Below, one piece after another: positions 50,330 through 60,756 of a stretch of 64,000 nucleotides of DNA. Source of the DNA: Phormidesmis priestleyi Ana (GTDB taxonomy: Bacteria > Cyanobacteriota > Cyanobacteriia > Phormidesmidales > Phormidesmidaceae). The stretch covers positions 124,001 through 188,000 of the forward strand of contig LJZR01000005.1 in NCBI GenBank assembly GCA_001314865.1, given 5' to 3'. A model generated the notes under the pieces. That model was given only the letters and a program-made list of their open reading frames with translations. It did not search any database and was not told where the DNA came from. The translations under genes and the position numbers were made by a program. Positions within the stretch are counted from its first letter, which is position 1. Each line of letters begins with the position of its first letter.

Positions 50330-50959
50330 ATGAATCCGACAACGCTGATCGATCATCCTTTAATTCAGCACAAATTAACGCTGATGCGACAAAAGGAAAC
50401 CAGTACGGCTAAATTTCGCCAGTTATTAGAAGAGGTTGGGATGCTGCTGGCCTACGAGGTTACTCGCGATTTACCGCTAGAAAAAGTCTCTATTGAAACG
50501 CCTTTTGCACCGATGGATGCGCCGATGCTAGCAGGGAAAAAGCTGGTGCTCATTTCTATTATGCGAGCCGGGCAGGGCATTTTAGACGGCATGTTAACAC
50601 TGATGCCGTCAGCGCGGGTGGGGCATATTGGGTTGTACCGCGACCCCAAAACTTTAACGCCGATTGAGTATTACTTTAAGGTGCCAGCAGATGTCCATGC
50701 GCGTGAAATGCTGGTGGTAGACCCGATGCTGGCGACGGGAAATTCGGCGATCGCAGCTGTTCACCGACTTAAAGAAACCAGTCCCAAATCTATTAAATTT
50801 GTGTGCCTTTTAGCGGCACCCGAAGGCATTCAAAACTTTCACGAAGAGCATCCTGATGTGCCTATTTTTACCGCTGCTATTGATCACAAGCTAGATGAGC
50901 GGGGGTACATTTTGCCGGGATTAGGCGATGCAGGCGATCGCATGTTTGGCACTCAATAG
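50330..50959 (+). CDS. upp: Uracil phosphoribosyltransferase
   Basis: 209 residues, normal for Upp (uracil + PRPP to UMP + PPi). The PRPP-binding motif is [18 protein letters not shown]; the uracil-binding C-terminus is [32 protein letters not shown] and [19 protein letters not shown] are typical. In the URC pathway uracil must first become UMP, and a UPRT gene (URC6 in yeast) belongs to the set, which explains its place after URC4. It may also serve ordinary pyrimidine salvage. Confidence 0.95.
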   Translation: MNPTTLIDHPLIQHKLTLMRQKETSTAKFRQLLEEVGMLLAYEVTRDLPLEKVSIETPFAPMDAPMLAGKKLVLISIMRAGQGILDGMLTLMPSARVGHIGLYRDPKTLTPIEYYFKVPADVHAREMLVVDPMLATGNSAIAAVHRLKETSPKSIKFVCLLAAPEGIQNFHEEHPDVPIFTAAIDHKLDERGYILPGLGDAGDRMFGTQ

Positions 50960-51083
50960 AGTATATGAAACGGCTGATCCTCTATGTTGGTAAATATTGG
51001 TAGATATTGGTAGATCTTAGTAATTGGTAGATTCTTTAAGGGTGGTTCCCTTAGGGCTAGGGCTCTTAAGGCTCTTGGGGCTT

Positions 51084-51392
51084 CTAGGACTCGGTGGTTT
51101 GAATATTCAACAAGGTGAGTAAATCTTGTGAGTTTAGCTGATTCGTAATGATTTCTTCTTTTCGAGATTTTGTCAGTTTTTTGATGTGATACTCGGCTTT
51201 AGCGGCAAGCGAGCGATTGCCTAGCTCTACTTGGTAGACCAGGCTCAGTGGCCCTTTTGCCCGCAGATATTTAGCCCCCTGTCGGCCGTTGGTATGCGCC
51301 TGTAACCGTTGGGCAACATCGGTTGTAATGCCGGTGTAGAGAGTATTGTGGCGGGTACGAATGAGATAGACAAACCAGCTACTTGCAGCCAT
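51084..51392 (-). CDS. GIY-YIG endonuclease-domain protein (UPF0213/YhbQ-like)
   Basis: 102 residues. MAASSWFVYLIRTRHNTLYTGITTDVAQRLQAHTNG shows the GIY-YIG-type core (here VYLI and YTGITTDVAQR, with catalytic Tyr and Arg). KYLRAKGPLSLVYQVELGNRSLAAKAEYHIKKLTK carries the conserved Glu. The ATG at 51392 overlaps the stop region of the upstream hydrolase gene by 14 bp. Small stand-alone proteins of this kind are widespread; DNA repair or processing is assumed. The longer frame from 51515 is antisense-like extension and is rejected. Confidence 0.88.
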   Translation of the reverse strand: MAASSWFVYLIRTRHNTLYTGITTDVAQRLQAHTNGRQGAKYLRAKGPLSLVYQVELGNRSLAAKAEYHIKKLTKSRKEEIITNQLNSQDLLTLLNIQTTES

Positions 51393-52299
51393 CGCGCTCA
51401 AGGTGGTAGGAGTGAGCCCGAATTTGGGCGAGCGATTGGTATAGCTCTTCGGTGTGTGGCCAGCCGACAAATCCGGCAAATAAACAATCTCCCATCGAGT
51501 TCGATAAAAATACATGGTGAATGTTGAGTCGGCTGCGCCAGGTGCGTAGGACTAAGTGATGGGGTAGGTATGCCCACACTTCTGAGCGCGTAAACCCCCG
51601 ATAATGGGCATCGGTTATACCAGGAATGTTTTGCAAATGACGAATCACCTTATCGCAGTAACTTTCTATGGGCTCAGGTACACATAGGCAGCTTGTATTT
51701 TGCCAAAACTGTTGGATAATGCTTGCCACCGCTGGATGCTGCTTCATGCGGGCATGGTTGATGTTATTGATTTCTACATAGCTGGCCCGGTGAAACTTGG
51801 TGCATTCTACCGGTACTATGCCGTCGCTACCGGCGTCGTAATTGCCCGCAATAATCAGCGTGGGCACCTCAGCAGCAATTTTTTCAGCGATCGCCCGTCG
51901 ATTGGTTCCGAGGTCTCTGGCAATCCCAATCCCTAGTGAGAGCGGATCGATCATTCGGCTTAGGTCTGCGCCGCCCACTGGAGAAGCCACCAAGACTAAT
52001 GATTCGACTAGGGGCCACCATTCGGGGTGCCTAGCGAGTACCTCTAGCCATATTAATCCGCCCATGGAATGGCCCACAATGCGGATGGGGGTGGGGGCGT
52101 GTTGGGCTTGCGTTTGCTGTGCGATCGCCTCAACGCGATCAATCAACGGCGCAATCCTAATCCAGGTATTTAAAAAGCCCAGGTTGGGCACGACTACTCG
52201 CGCATTGGGGCTAGCGACCTGCTTGGCTAATTGACCAATGCCGCGATCTACATCAGCCCAACCATGCTGCGCATACAAAATATAGTCGGGCTGAGCCAT
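51379..52299 (-). CDS. Alpha/beta hydrolase (lipase-like)
   Basis: About 306 residues. ILYAQHGWADVDRGI gives the oxyanion HG, VGHSMGGLIWLEVLARHP the Ser nucleophile, IIAGNYDAGSDGIVPVECT the acid and INNINHARMKQHP the catalytic His. The last 80 residues (CVPEPIESYCDKVIRHLQNIPGIT...) are an extension seen in some cyanobacterial members. The ATG at 52299 is chosen as first residue before the fold; another lies at 52314. It is a probable esterase or lipase; substrate unknown. Confidence 0.85.
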   Translation of the reverse strand: MAQPDYILYAQHGWADVDRGIGQLAKQVASPNARVVVPNLGFLNTWIRIAPLIDRVEAIAQQTQAQHAPTPIRIVGHSMGGLIWLEVLARHPEWWPLVESLVLVASPVGGADLSRMIDPLSLGIGIARDLGTNRRAIAEKIAAEVPTLIIAGNYDAGSDGIVPVECTKFHRASYVEINNINHARMKQHPAVASIIQQFWQNTSCLCVPEPIESYCDKVIRHLQNIPGITDAHYRGFTRSEVWAYLPHHLVLRTWRSRLNIHHVFLSNSMGDCLFAGFVGWPHTEELYQSLAQIRAHSYHLERDGCK

Positions 52300-52421
52300 G
52301 GCTAAACAAACCAAAAGAAAATTCTATAGACTGTAAACCACAATCTATGACTACTGAATCAATAAAAACCATAACTTTATAGGCGCGATCGCCCACTCCC
52401 TCAACTGTCCTTCCTCATCCT

Positions 52422-53420
52422 TCATCCTTCATCCCTCATCTTCAGAGCCGCTGGCAGCGCTGCTACGATCTGCATGACCTCGCCACTGCTCGGATGCACA
52501 AATTGCAAACGATGCGCGTGCAGATGATACCCACATTCTCCTGGCATTGCAGTTCCGTTCACAATCGGCACACCGCCCGCTGCATAAAGCGGATCGCCCA
52601 GCAGCGGATAGCCTGCGGCGGCCAAATGAATCCGGATTTGATGCGGTCTGCCGGTTGAGATAGCGACTTCGATTAGCGTAGCGTCAGCGCGACGCTGCAA
52701 AACGGTGCAGTCGCTGCGAGCCGGTAAGCCCTGCGGGCAATGGCCGTACAGATAGTCGAGGCCCGGGTAGGGCAGTTTGCCGATAGGGTGGTTGCAGGTG
52801 AAGCGATCGCTCAGTTCGTTTATACTCGCAGGCCCAACCAGCGTTCGGTACACTTTGCTCAATCGATTTGAGGGTGAATTCGACGGCGAGATGGACTGCC
52901 CTAGCTCAGCAGTGCGTACCCTAAACTGCCGGGCGAGTAAATTTCGGGCCGCGTGAGATTTGGCGACTAGCATCGCGCCTGACGTTCCGCGCCCAAGGCG
53001 ATGGACGGGTACGGGCACGGCCTCAGGATAATGCAGCCGCATTTGATGGAGCAGCGTATGCTCTAAAAAGCCGCCGCCGGGCAATACGGGTAACCCAGAA
53101 GGCTTATTGATTACCCATAGATCGGCGTCTTCGTAGAGTATTTCAAACGTTAACGGTACGTTGGGTTCGTGCCAGGGCGGGCGAAAGTAGCTGAGTGACT
53201 GGTTTAGCTGCAAGGCTGTTTGCGCTGCGACTCGCTCACCATTGAGCAGTATTTGGCCTTGATGAATGCGCGATCGCCATTCCTCTCGCGTTGAGTGCTG
53301 GTAGCGCTGAGTGTAGTAGTTCAGTACTGATTGCCCCACCGCGTCTGTTTTTATCTGGTCGTAGTAAGTCCAGCCATTGTTGAGCTTACGATTGACCTCA
53401 CGATTGACCTCACTGCTCAC
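52422..53420 (-). CDS. RluA-family pseudouridine synthase homologue with Asp-to-Gly active site
   Basis: 332 residues. An S4-like N-terminus (WRSRIHQGQILLNGERVAAQTAL) precedes the RluA catalytic domain: LWVINKPSGLPVLPGGGFLEHTLL, then the active-site loop VPVHRLGRGTSGAMLVAKS and GRPHQIRIHLAAAGYPLLGDPLYAAGG. In RluA enzymes the loop is HRLDxxTSG, with Asp as nucleophile-like catalyst; here the codon is GGG (Gly). The rest of the motif set is intact and the frame is clean. It starts at GTG 53420. It may be a non-catalytic RNA-binding relative or belong to a subgroup with a displaced catalyst. Confidence 0.85.
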   Translation of the reverse strand: MSSEVNREVNRKLNNGWTYYDQIKTDAVGQSVLNYYTQRYQHSTREEWRSRIHQGQILLNGERVAAQTALQLNQSLSYFRPPWHEPNVPLTFEILYEDADLWVINKPSGLPVLPGGGFLEHTLLHQMRLHYPEAVPVPVHRLGRGTSGAMLVAKSHAARNLLARQFRVRTAELGQSISPSNSPSNRLSKVYRTLVGPASINELSDRFTCNHPIGKLPYPGLDYLYGHCPQGLPARSDCTVLQRRADATLIEVAISTGRPHQIRIHLAAAGYPLLGDPLYAAGGVPIVNGTAMPGECGYHLHAHRLQFVHPSSGEVMQIVAALPAALKMRDEG

Positions 53421-53518
53421 ATCACTCGCCTTGCCTTATTAATTATCTTAAGAACATCATCTATTCTTGAATCATCTATTCTTGACTATAGCTTTCTTCC
53501 TCTTACCGCCGTTGCGAT

Positions 53519-54805
53519 ATGCCTTTTGAGTCCCCACTTTGTGAGTTCCCGTCTCAGCATCAATCTCAGATCCGATCAGCTCAGACTCGATCAGCGCTTG
53601 AAAAGATTTTTGCTAGGTTCAAAGCCAAGATTCAAACAGGACTGAGAAAAATTTGGTTGGGCCTACTCATGCTGCTGTTGTTAGGTGTGTTGTTAGGCGG
53701 TTGCGCGCTGCCTCAGGTCAGCGCCGAAGATCGGCTATTTTTAGATGTTTCGGTCGAGCTAGTTGGCAGTACGACCCTACCCAAGCAAAGTTTTGACGGC
53801 GAGCCGGTGGGCGGTATTTCGGCCATTACCTACGATATTCCTAACGACCGTCTCTATGCCCTTTCCGATAACCGCGATCGCCCCCGATTTTACACCCTAC
53901 AGGCTACGGGGCTTTCTACCCCGGCTCCTAGCCTCACTGTCAACAGTGTCACCTATCTTAAAGACAACGAGGGCAACCCCTATGCACCGGGCGAGTTCGA
54001 TCCAGAAGGCATGGTGCTCACGCCCACAGGCACACTCCTAATTTCTAGCGAAGGCTCTGCTAGGCAACGCATTGCACCCGCCATTGGCGAATATGACCTC
54101 ACGACCGGTCGGCTACAAAAGGTGCTGCCCCTACCAACACGCTACATTCCTGATAGTGTTCTTGATAGTGTTCTTGATGCAGCCGCAGCCGAACAAACTC
54201 AGGGTGTTCAAGAAAATATGAGCTTTGAATCTCTCACGATTAACGTTTCTTCGGGGACGGGTGGCGTCTATGAGCCCTACCGCCTGTTTGTGGCGACTGA
54301 AGGCCCGCTTCTGCAAGATCTCGACTTTGCGCCCGATATTCCCTATAAAAACCGCTTGCTGCATTACACTATCGATCCCTACCAAACCAGCATTATTTCT
54401 GAACATCTCTATCTAATGGATCTTGCGCCCACTGCCGCTGTGCTGCATGGCCTTTCGGAAATCGCGTTGCTTGACCAAGGCGGTCACTTTTTAGGGATAG
54501 AGCGCTCCTATGGATTTCAAGGGTTTGCCGTGAAGCTATATCAGCTCGCTTCTGGCGGGGCGACAGACATTAGTGCGATCGCCTCTCTGAAAGCCGAAAA
54601 AACTGACACCAGCGGCATTAGCCCCATTCGCAAACAGCTCGTGCTAGATCTCGCTGAGCTGCCCTTGCCCCTGCAAAACTATGAGGGCATGGCATTTGGC
54701 CCTAGTCAGCCTAACGGCAGCCAAACCCTGCTGATTGTAAGCGACGATAACTTTCTGCTTGAGCAGGAAACCAGGCTACTTGTTTTTCAGCTGAAGCAGA
54801 CTTAA
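53519..54805 (+). CDS. Esterase-like (phytase-like) lipoprotein
   Basis: 428 codons. A hydrophobic segment with lipobox (LLMLLLLGVLLGGCALPQ) lies at about residues 48-64 after an unusually long basic N-region, so the true start may be further in. The remainder is the esterase-like activity of phytase domain: GISAITYDIPNDRLYALSDNRDRPRFYTLQ, PEGMVLTPTGTLLISSEG, FESLTINVSSGTGG, HGLSEIALLDQGGHFLGIERSYG and NYEGMAFGPSQPNGSQTLLIVSDDNF, a beta-propeller. It is probably a periplasmic or outer-membrane-anchored phosphoesterase. VLDSVLDAA reflects a 12-bp duplication. Confidence 0.87.
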   Translation: MPFESPLCEFPSQHQSQIRSAQTRSALEKIFARFKAKIQTGLRKIWLGLLMLLLLGVLLGGCALPQVSAEDRLFLDVSVELVGSTTLPKQSFDGEPVGGISAITYDIPNDRLYALSDNRDRPRFYTLQATGLSTPAPSLTVNSVTYLKDNEGNPYAPGEFDPEGMVLTPTGTLLISSEGSARQRIAPAIGEYDLTTGRLQKVLPLPTRYIPDSVLDSVLDAAAAEQTQGVQENMSFESLTINVSSGTGGVYEPYRLFVATEGPLLQDLDFAPDIPYKNRLLHYTIDPYQTSIISEHLYLMDLAPTAAVLHGLSEIALLDQGGHFLGIERSYGFQGFAVKLYQLASGGATDISAIASLKAEKTDTSGISPIRKQLVLDLAELPLPLQNYEGMAFGPSQPNGSQTLLIVSDDNFLLEQETRLLVFQLKQT

Positions 54806-56273
<1,468 letters not shown>

Positions 56274-56436
56274 GCATCAGGAGTCATATAGTTGATGAAT
56301 CAACACATGGGCGACTGAGTTCCTATGGGTATGGTCGGCTAGCATTCAGGAGAAATCCATTTTGCCAGTCGGCCATTTTGCTGGCTAGTTTTTCGGTTAC
56401 TTTTTTCTTACGCCCCTTCTCTTTTTTCCTGCTGCC

Positions 56437-57582
56437 ATGAGAATCGCAATTTTTACAGAAACTTTCCTGCCCAAGGTTGATGGCATCGTCACGCGCCTGA
56501 AACATACTGTTGAGCATTTGCAAAACTTTGGAAATGAGGTGTGTGTGTTTTGTCCGGATGGCGGATTGCGGGAGTATAAAGGCGCAAAAATAGAAGGCGT
56601 TTCTGGCTTTCCGCTGCCGCTGTACCCTGAGCTAAAGCTGGCCTTTCCTCGCCCTTCTATGCGAGAAGCGATTGAATCTTTTAATCCTGATCTCATTCAT
56701 GTGGTCAATCCGGCGGTGCTAGGGGTGGGCGGCATTTACTACAGTCACTCGCTCAATATTCCGCTGATTGCTTCGTACCATACGCATTTGCCTAAGTATT
56801 TGGAGCATTACAATCTTGGCATGTTAGAAGGTGTGCTTTGGGAGTTGCTCAAGGCCATGCACAATAAGGCTGCGATTAACCTTTGCACCTCGACGGCGAT
56901 GCAGCAGGAGCTGACTGACCATGCGATTGAGCGGGTGTCGGTATGGCAGCGAGGGGTCGATACTGAGACTTTTCGGCCCGATTTGCGCAGCGATGAAATG
57001 CGATCGCGTCTCAGTTTGGGCCACACCGATACCCATCCCGACGCTCCTATTTTGATTTATATCGGTCGCCTCTCTGCCGAAAAGGAAATTGATCGTATTA
57101 AGCCTGTACTCGAATCTATTCCGGGTGCTTGCCTTGCTTTGGTCGGCGACGGCCCTAACCGCGAAGAACTCGAAAAGCATTTTGCAGGTACGCCTACTCA
57201 CTTTGTGGGTTACCTCGCTGGAGAAGAATTGGGGGCTGCCTATGCATCAGCCGATGCCTTTATTTTCCCCTCGCGGACTGAAACGCTGGGTCTGGTTTTG
57301 CTCGAAGCGATGGCGGCGGGCTGCCCTGTGATTGCTGCGCAGGCGGGTGGTATTCCAGATATTGTGACTAACGGTGTCAATGGGTTTATGTTTGACCCGA
57401 CTGACGAGCAGGGCGCGATCGCGGCGACCCAAAAGCTGTTGGGCATGAAGGCCGAACGCGAACTGCTCCGGCAAAATGCCAGGGTAGAAGCAGAGCGTTG
57501 GGGCTGGGAGGCTTCGACCAAGCAGCTGGAGCAGTTTTATATAAGTGTATTAAACGAAAAGGAAGTTGCGATCGCAGCTTAG
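56437..57582 (+). CDS. sqdX: Sulfoquinovosyl transferase (SQDG synthase)
   Basis: 381 residues, GT4 fold: MRIAIFTETFLPKVDGIVTRL (acceptor glycine loop), FPLPLYPELKLAFP, LPKYLEHYNLGMLEGVLWE and SVWQRGVDTETFRPDLRS (both typical of SqdX), IYIGRLSAEKEIDRI, LVGDGPNREELEKHF and FIFPSRTETLGLVLLEAMAAGCPVIAAQAGGIPDIV (E-x7-E). It transfers sulfoquinovose from the SqdB product to diacylglycerol at the membrane. The adjacent sqdB makes the assignment secure. Confidence 0.95.
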   Translation: MRIAIFTETFLPKVDGIVTRLKHTVEHLQNFGNEVCVFCPDGGLREYKGAKIEGVSGFPLPLYPELKLAFPRPSMREAIESFNPDLIHVVNPAVLGVGGIYYSHSLNIPLIASYHTHLPKYLEHYNLGMLEGVLWELLKAMHNKAAINLCTSTAMQQELTDHAIERVSVWQRGVDTETFRPDLRSDEMRSRLSLGHTDTHPDAPILIYIGRLSAEKEIDRIKPVLESIPGACLALVGDGPNREELEKHFAGTPTHFVGYLAGEELGAAYASADAFIFPSRTETLGLVLLEAMAAGCPVIAAQAGGIPDIVTNGVNGFMFDPTDEQGAIAATQKLLGMKAERELLRQNARVEAERWGWEASTKQLEQFYISVLNEKEVAIAA

Positions 57583-58020
57583 AAACAGGCAAATAAACAA
57601 CGTACCACTTTCCCTCTCCATCAGTTCTTCTCTCTAAATTCTCCTCTCTAAATTCTTCTCTCTAATCTCTTTCTATTGGGGAGATGGAGATAGAGGCAGG
57701 GCGGCTTTGCAAGCACTTACTCAAATGACATGGGGTAAGTTCCCTTACGCTGCCAACTTTGTATAAGCTTGCTCTCCTATACGCTCACATTTTAAGAAAG
57801 CCTTTTGTTTTATTAGGCTAGCGCAGCTTATGCTTTTAGCATCGACGCTAGTTTCAACTCTTTACTTGTGACTCCTTACTCGTGACTCTTTCGCTTCGGC
57901 TCTTTAGGGCAGAACAAAGCGTAGAACAGAGTGCAGGGCATGCAACAGAGTGCCGAGTAGAGAGTAGAGAGTAGAGAGTAGAGAACAGAGTTAACAAGCC
58001 CCCTCATACAACTAATAGCG
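57583..58020. other. Intergenic region upstream of the N-demethylase gene
   Basis: It holds CTCTCTAAATTCTTCT repeats (57621-57667), a GTA-N8-TAC palindrome (57735-57748) and AGAGAGT repeats of about 9 bp (57956-57990). No gene is visible. Confidence 0.55.
57735..57748 (+). promoter_or_regulatory. NtcA-type motif, N-demethylase gene
   Basis: GTAAGTTCCCTTAC fits GTA-N8-TAC and is itself palindromic. The downstream TATAAG (57762-57767) is only 13 bases away rather than the usual 20-24, so the assignment is weaker than for amt and GS-I/II. Confidence 0.35.
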
Positions 58021-58995
58021 ATGTATCTTCCATTTGTAAAAGAGAAAGGACGCCCCCATATGGGATTAAAGGCGCTCTCGATAGAGGATTGGATCGAGAT
58101 AGACGAGCATTTTTGCGAGCAGATGGCTGAAAAGCAGCGGCTGTTAAAACATCGTCATTCTGACGTATTCGTCAGTCAGGGCGATACTCAGCTGGCCCAA
58201 CAAGAGAGTTTATCTTTATTGGTCAGTCATTTGTTGCAGTACTTTCCTGAGATCTATCAGCTTTTTGACAGCCGCCAAGGTATCTACAACAAGCAAACGC
58301 AGCAAAGTTGGAAATTTTCAGACTTTGCAGATGCACCGCTAGACCTTGCAGGACAGCTCGTACAAGAAGATCTTTGCCTAATGATGCCTGACACTACAGG
58401 CTATTGCCTAGCCGCAGCATCTGTGTGCTTTCCACTGCGATGGACACTACGCGAAAAAATCGGTAAACCTATGAGCCAAATTCATCAGAGCGTTCCCGAC
58501 TATACTCAAAAGCTTGCCTGCCCGGTTGATAATGTATTTGCCCGACTTCAAGCAGATTTTTCGGGACTGCGATTTAACTGGAATGTTGTAGATTCTCCTG
58601 AATTAAATTTGGCTCAACAAAGATATCAAACGCTGCTTAACGACAACATTACGGCTGATAATGCTGGACATACATTATGGCTTAGAGTAGAGCGGCAAAC
58701 AATTCGTCGCCTGCCGACTAGCGGCGGAATTTTGTTCACTATCCATAGCTATGTGTATCCTCTCTGGCAGGTGGTAAAGTTGCCTCAAGCTTGTGAGCAG
58801 CTTATTCAGGCGATTCACAAGCTAAAGGTAGAGATGCAAACTTACAAAAATTTGCTGCCTTTTAAGGCGGCTTTACTTGGCTATTTAGAAGCCAGTTTAC
58901 AAGTAAGTTTAAAGTCTAGTTTTAAAGCCAGTTTAAAAAGTGATTCAAACACATCAGCTAGCTTGATGCCGACCCCAATTTTTAACAGTCTTTAG
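58021..58995 (+). CDS. Heme-dependent oxidative N-demethylase family protein (DUF3445)
   Basis: 324 residues. DUF3445 blocks are clear: GLKALSIEDWIEIDEHFCEQMAEKQRLL, DLAGQLVQEDLCLMM, AAASVCFPLRWTLREKIGKPMSQIHQSVPDY, NVFARLQADFSGLRFNWNV and LWLRVERQTIRRLPTSGGILFTIHSYVYPLW. The family includes a PAS-fold heme enzyme that demethylates dimethylamine with O2. The C-terminal tail (SLQVSLKSSFKASLKSD) comes from short DNA duplications and is not conserved. It fits the amine-nitrogen theme: the methylamine formed could feed a GS-family ligase, and formaldehyde the folate pool. Confidence 0.88.
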   Translation: MYLPFVKEKGRPHMGLKALSIEDWIEIDEHFCEQMAEKQRLLKHRHSDVFVSQGDTQLAQQESLSLLVSHLLQYFPEIYQLFDSRQGIYNKQTQQSWKFSDFADAPLDLAGQLVQEDLCLMMPDTTGYCLAAASVCFPLRWTLREKIGKPMSQIHQSVPDYTQKLACPVDNVFARLQADFSGLRFNWNVVDSPELNLAQQRYQTLLNDNITADNAGHTLWLRVERQTIRRLPTSGGILFTIHSYVYPLWQVVKLPQACEQLIQAIHKLKVEMQTYKNLLPFKAALLGYLEASLQVSLKSSFKASLKSDSNTSASLMPTPIFNSL

Positions 58996-59322
58996 CCAAG
59001 ACAATTGGCCCTTTTACGGTTAGTTTGCGCCGAGGAATCGACGTTTGAATTCATAACTTTTAATTCATAAAACAGTGTTCTCATATACACTCAGTGAGCC
59101 GTTAAGATTGCTAGGGTATTCGCATCAAGAAGTTTTGCTGTAGTTGTTTTCTTTCTTTCTTTGAGGTGCTGGCTCTTGATAGACTTTATCCTCGATAGAC
59201 TTTAGTATTTGATAGACTCTTGTGCAGGCAATGGGCAAACGCTACGGGGGTTTCTTCAGTTTTGCTTCCTTCGGCCCTTCTCAACTAACTATTTCGACCT
59301 CTTCGACTAAGGTTATTAAGCA
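58996..59322. other. Intergenic region upstream of the aminotransferase
   Basis: 327 bp, AT-rich. Repeats of GATAGACTTTA-type (59178-59220) and TTTAATTCATAA (59045-59070) occur. Nothing else was recognised; the promoter of the aminotransferase probably lies here. Confidence 0.5.
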
Positions 59323-60756
59323 ATGATCGTAAGATTAGATGAAAAGCAATTAAGCCAAAAAAACATTGCTTCAACCGACTCAGAGGATGGGGTGGTAGAA
59401 GATCTGGCCACTATGGACACTCAGTCACTGTGGCATGCCATGGTGCAGCACAAACCCTTCGCACAGCAGCCTCCTAAGTGCATGGTCAAGGCCAGCGGCT
59501 GCATGGTCACCGATAGCCAAGGCGTAGAATACTTTGACGGTGTTTCTGGCCTGTGGTGTGTGAATGTAGGCTATGGTCGCCAAGAACTCGCCGAGGTCGC
59601 CTATGAGCAAATGCTCAACTTAGCCTACTCGCCTCTCACCATGAGCCATGAGCCCGGTATTCGGCTGGCCCACAAGCTCACCGAACTGCTCGGCTATGAG
59701 GGCAAAGTCTTTTTTTCGACCAGCGGCTCGGAAGCCAACGAAACCGCCTTCAAAATTGCCCGCCAATACCACGCCCAAACCGCCCCTGTAGGCGCAGGCT
59801 CGCGCTACAAATTCATCTCTCGGTATCGCGGCTACCATGGCACGACTATGGGCGCATTGAGTGCCACTGCCCAAGCCGAGCGGAAGTCAAAGTACGGCCC
59901 ACTCGTCCCCGGTTTTCTGCATGTGAGCCCCCCCTATGCCTACCGCTTTGACGATGGCCAGCCTGAAGCCGCCTATACCGCAAGCCTGTTAAGAGAGTTG
60001 GAAATGACGATCTGCTACGAAGGCGCAGATTCTATCGCAGGCATTATTGTTGAACCTGTGATTTCGGGTGGCGGTGTGATTGTGCCACCTGATGGCTACT
60101 TGCAAGGCGTCAGAGAGATTTGCGATCGCACCGGAATCCTCCTAATTTTTGACGAAGTTGTCAATGGATTTGGTCGCACTGGCAAAATGTTTGGCCACCA
60201 GCACTGGGGCGTAGAGCCTGATATTATTACCTTTGCCAAGGGGCTCACCAGTGGCTACATGCCGCTTTCAGCCACGGTCGTTAAGCAGCATATTTTTGCC
60301 GCCTTTTTAGACGAGCCCGGTACTGACAGCCACTTTCGCCATATCAGCACCTACGGCGGCACCCCTGTTGGCACGGCTGTGGGCCTGCGCAATATTGAAA
60401 TTATTGAAAGAGAGAACCTAGTAGACCGTGCTGCTGAGATGGGTGAGTATTTGCAGGGTAAGCTGCAACCGCTGCTCGACCATCCCAACGTAGGCGATGT
60501 AAGAGGAAAAGGGCTGCTTCTGGGGATAGAGCTGGTTGAAGATAAAGTGAGTAAAACGCCTCTGAATGATGCGGCTGTCGTCTCGTTGGTTAAGCATTGT
60601 ATCGAACAACAGGTGATGATTGGTCGCAATACCAACACCATTCCAGGCTTCACCAATGTGTTGATTATTTGTCCGCCGCTAGTCATTACCCGCCCAGAGG
60701 CCGATCGCTTGGCAAATACCCTTTATCAAGCAGTATCCGCGCTAACTACTCGTTAA
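59323..60756 (+). CDS. Class III (omega-amino acid) aminotransferase
   Basis: 477 residues, PLP-dependent. Key motifs are YFDGVSGLWCVNVGYG, FFSTSGSEANETAFKIARQYH (phosphate loop), SRYRGYHGTTMGALSATA, GIIVEPVISGGGVIVPPDGYL, LLIFDEVVNGFGRTGKMFG (the Asp that contacts the pyridine N) and DIITFAKGLTSGYMPLSATVV (the PLP-binding Lys). GLWCVNVGYG and the overall length are those of omega-amino acid:pyruvate and beta-alanine or diamine aminotransferases. AAGG lies ten bases before the ATG. It could convert an omega-amine to an aldehyde for the ALDH/ADH pair, or handle beta-alanine and malonic semialdehyde. Confidence 0.92.
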   Translation: MIVRLDEKQLSQKNIASTDSEDGVVEDLATMDTQSLWHAMVQHKPFAQQPPKCMVKASGCMVTDSQGVEYFDGVSGLWCVNVGYGRQELAEVAYEQMLNLAYSPLTMSHEPGIRLAHKLTELLGYEGKVFFSTSGSEANETAFKIARQYHAQTAPVGAGSRYKFISRYRGYHGTTMGALSATAQAERKSKYGPLVPGFLHVSPPYAYRFDDGQPEAAYTASLLRELEMTICYEGADSIAGIIVEPVISGGGVIVPPDGYLQGVREICDRTGILLIFDEVVNGFGRTGKMFGHQHWGVEPDIITFAKGLTSGYMPLSATVVKQHIFAAFLDEPGTDSHFRHISTYGGTPVGTAVGLRNIEIIERENLVDRAAEMGEYLQGKLQPLLDHPNVGDVRGKGLLLGIELVEDKVSKTPLNDAAVVSLVKHCIEQQVMIGRNTNTIPGFTNVLIICPPLVITRPEADRLANTLYQAVSALTTR

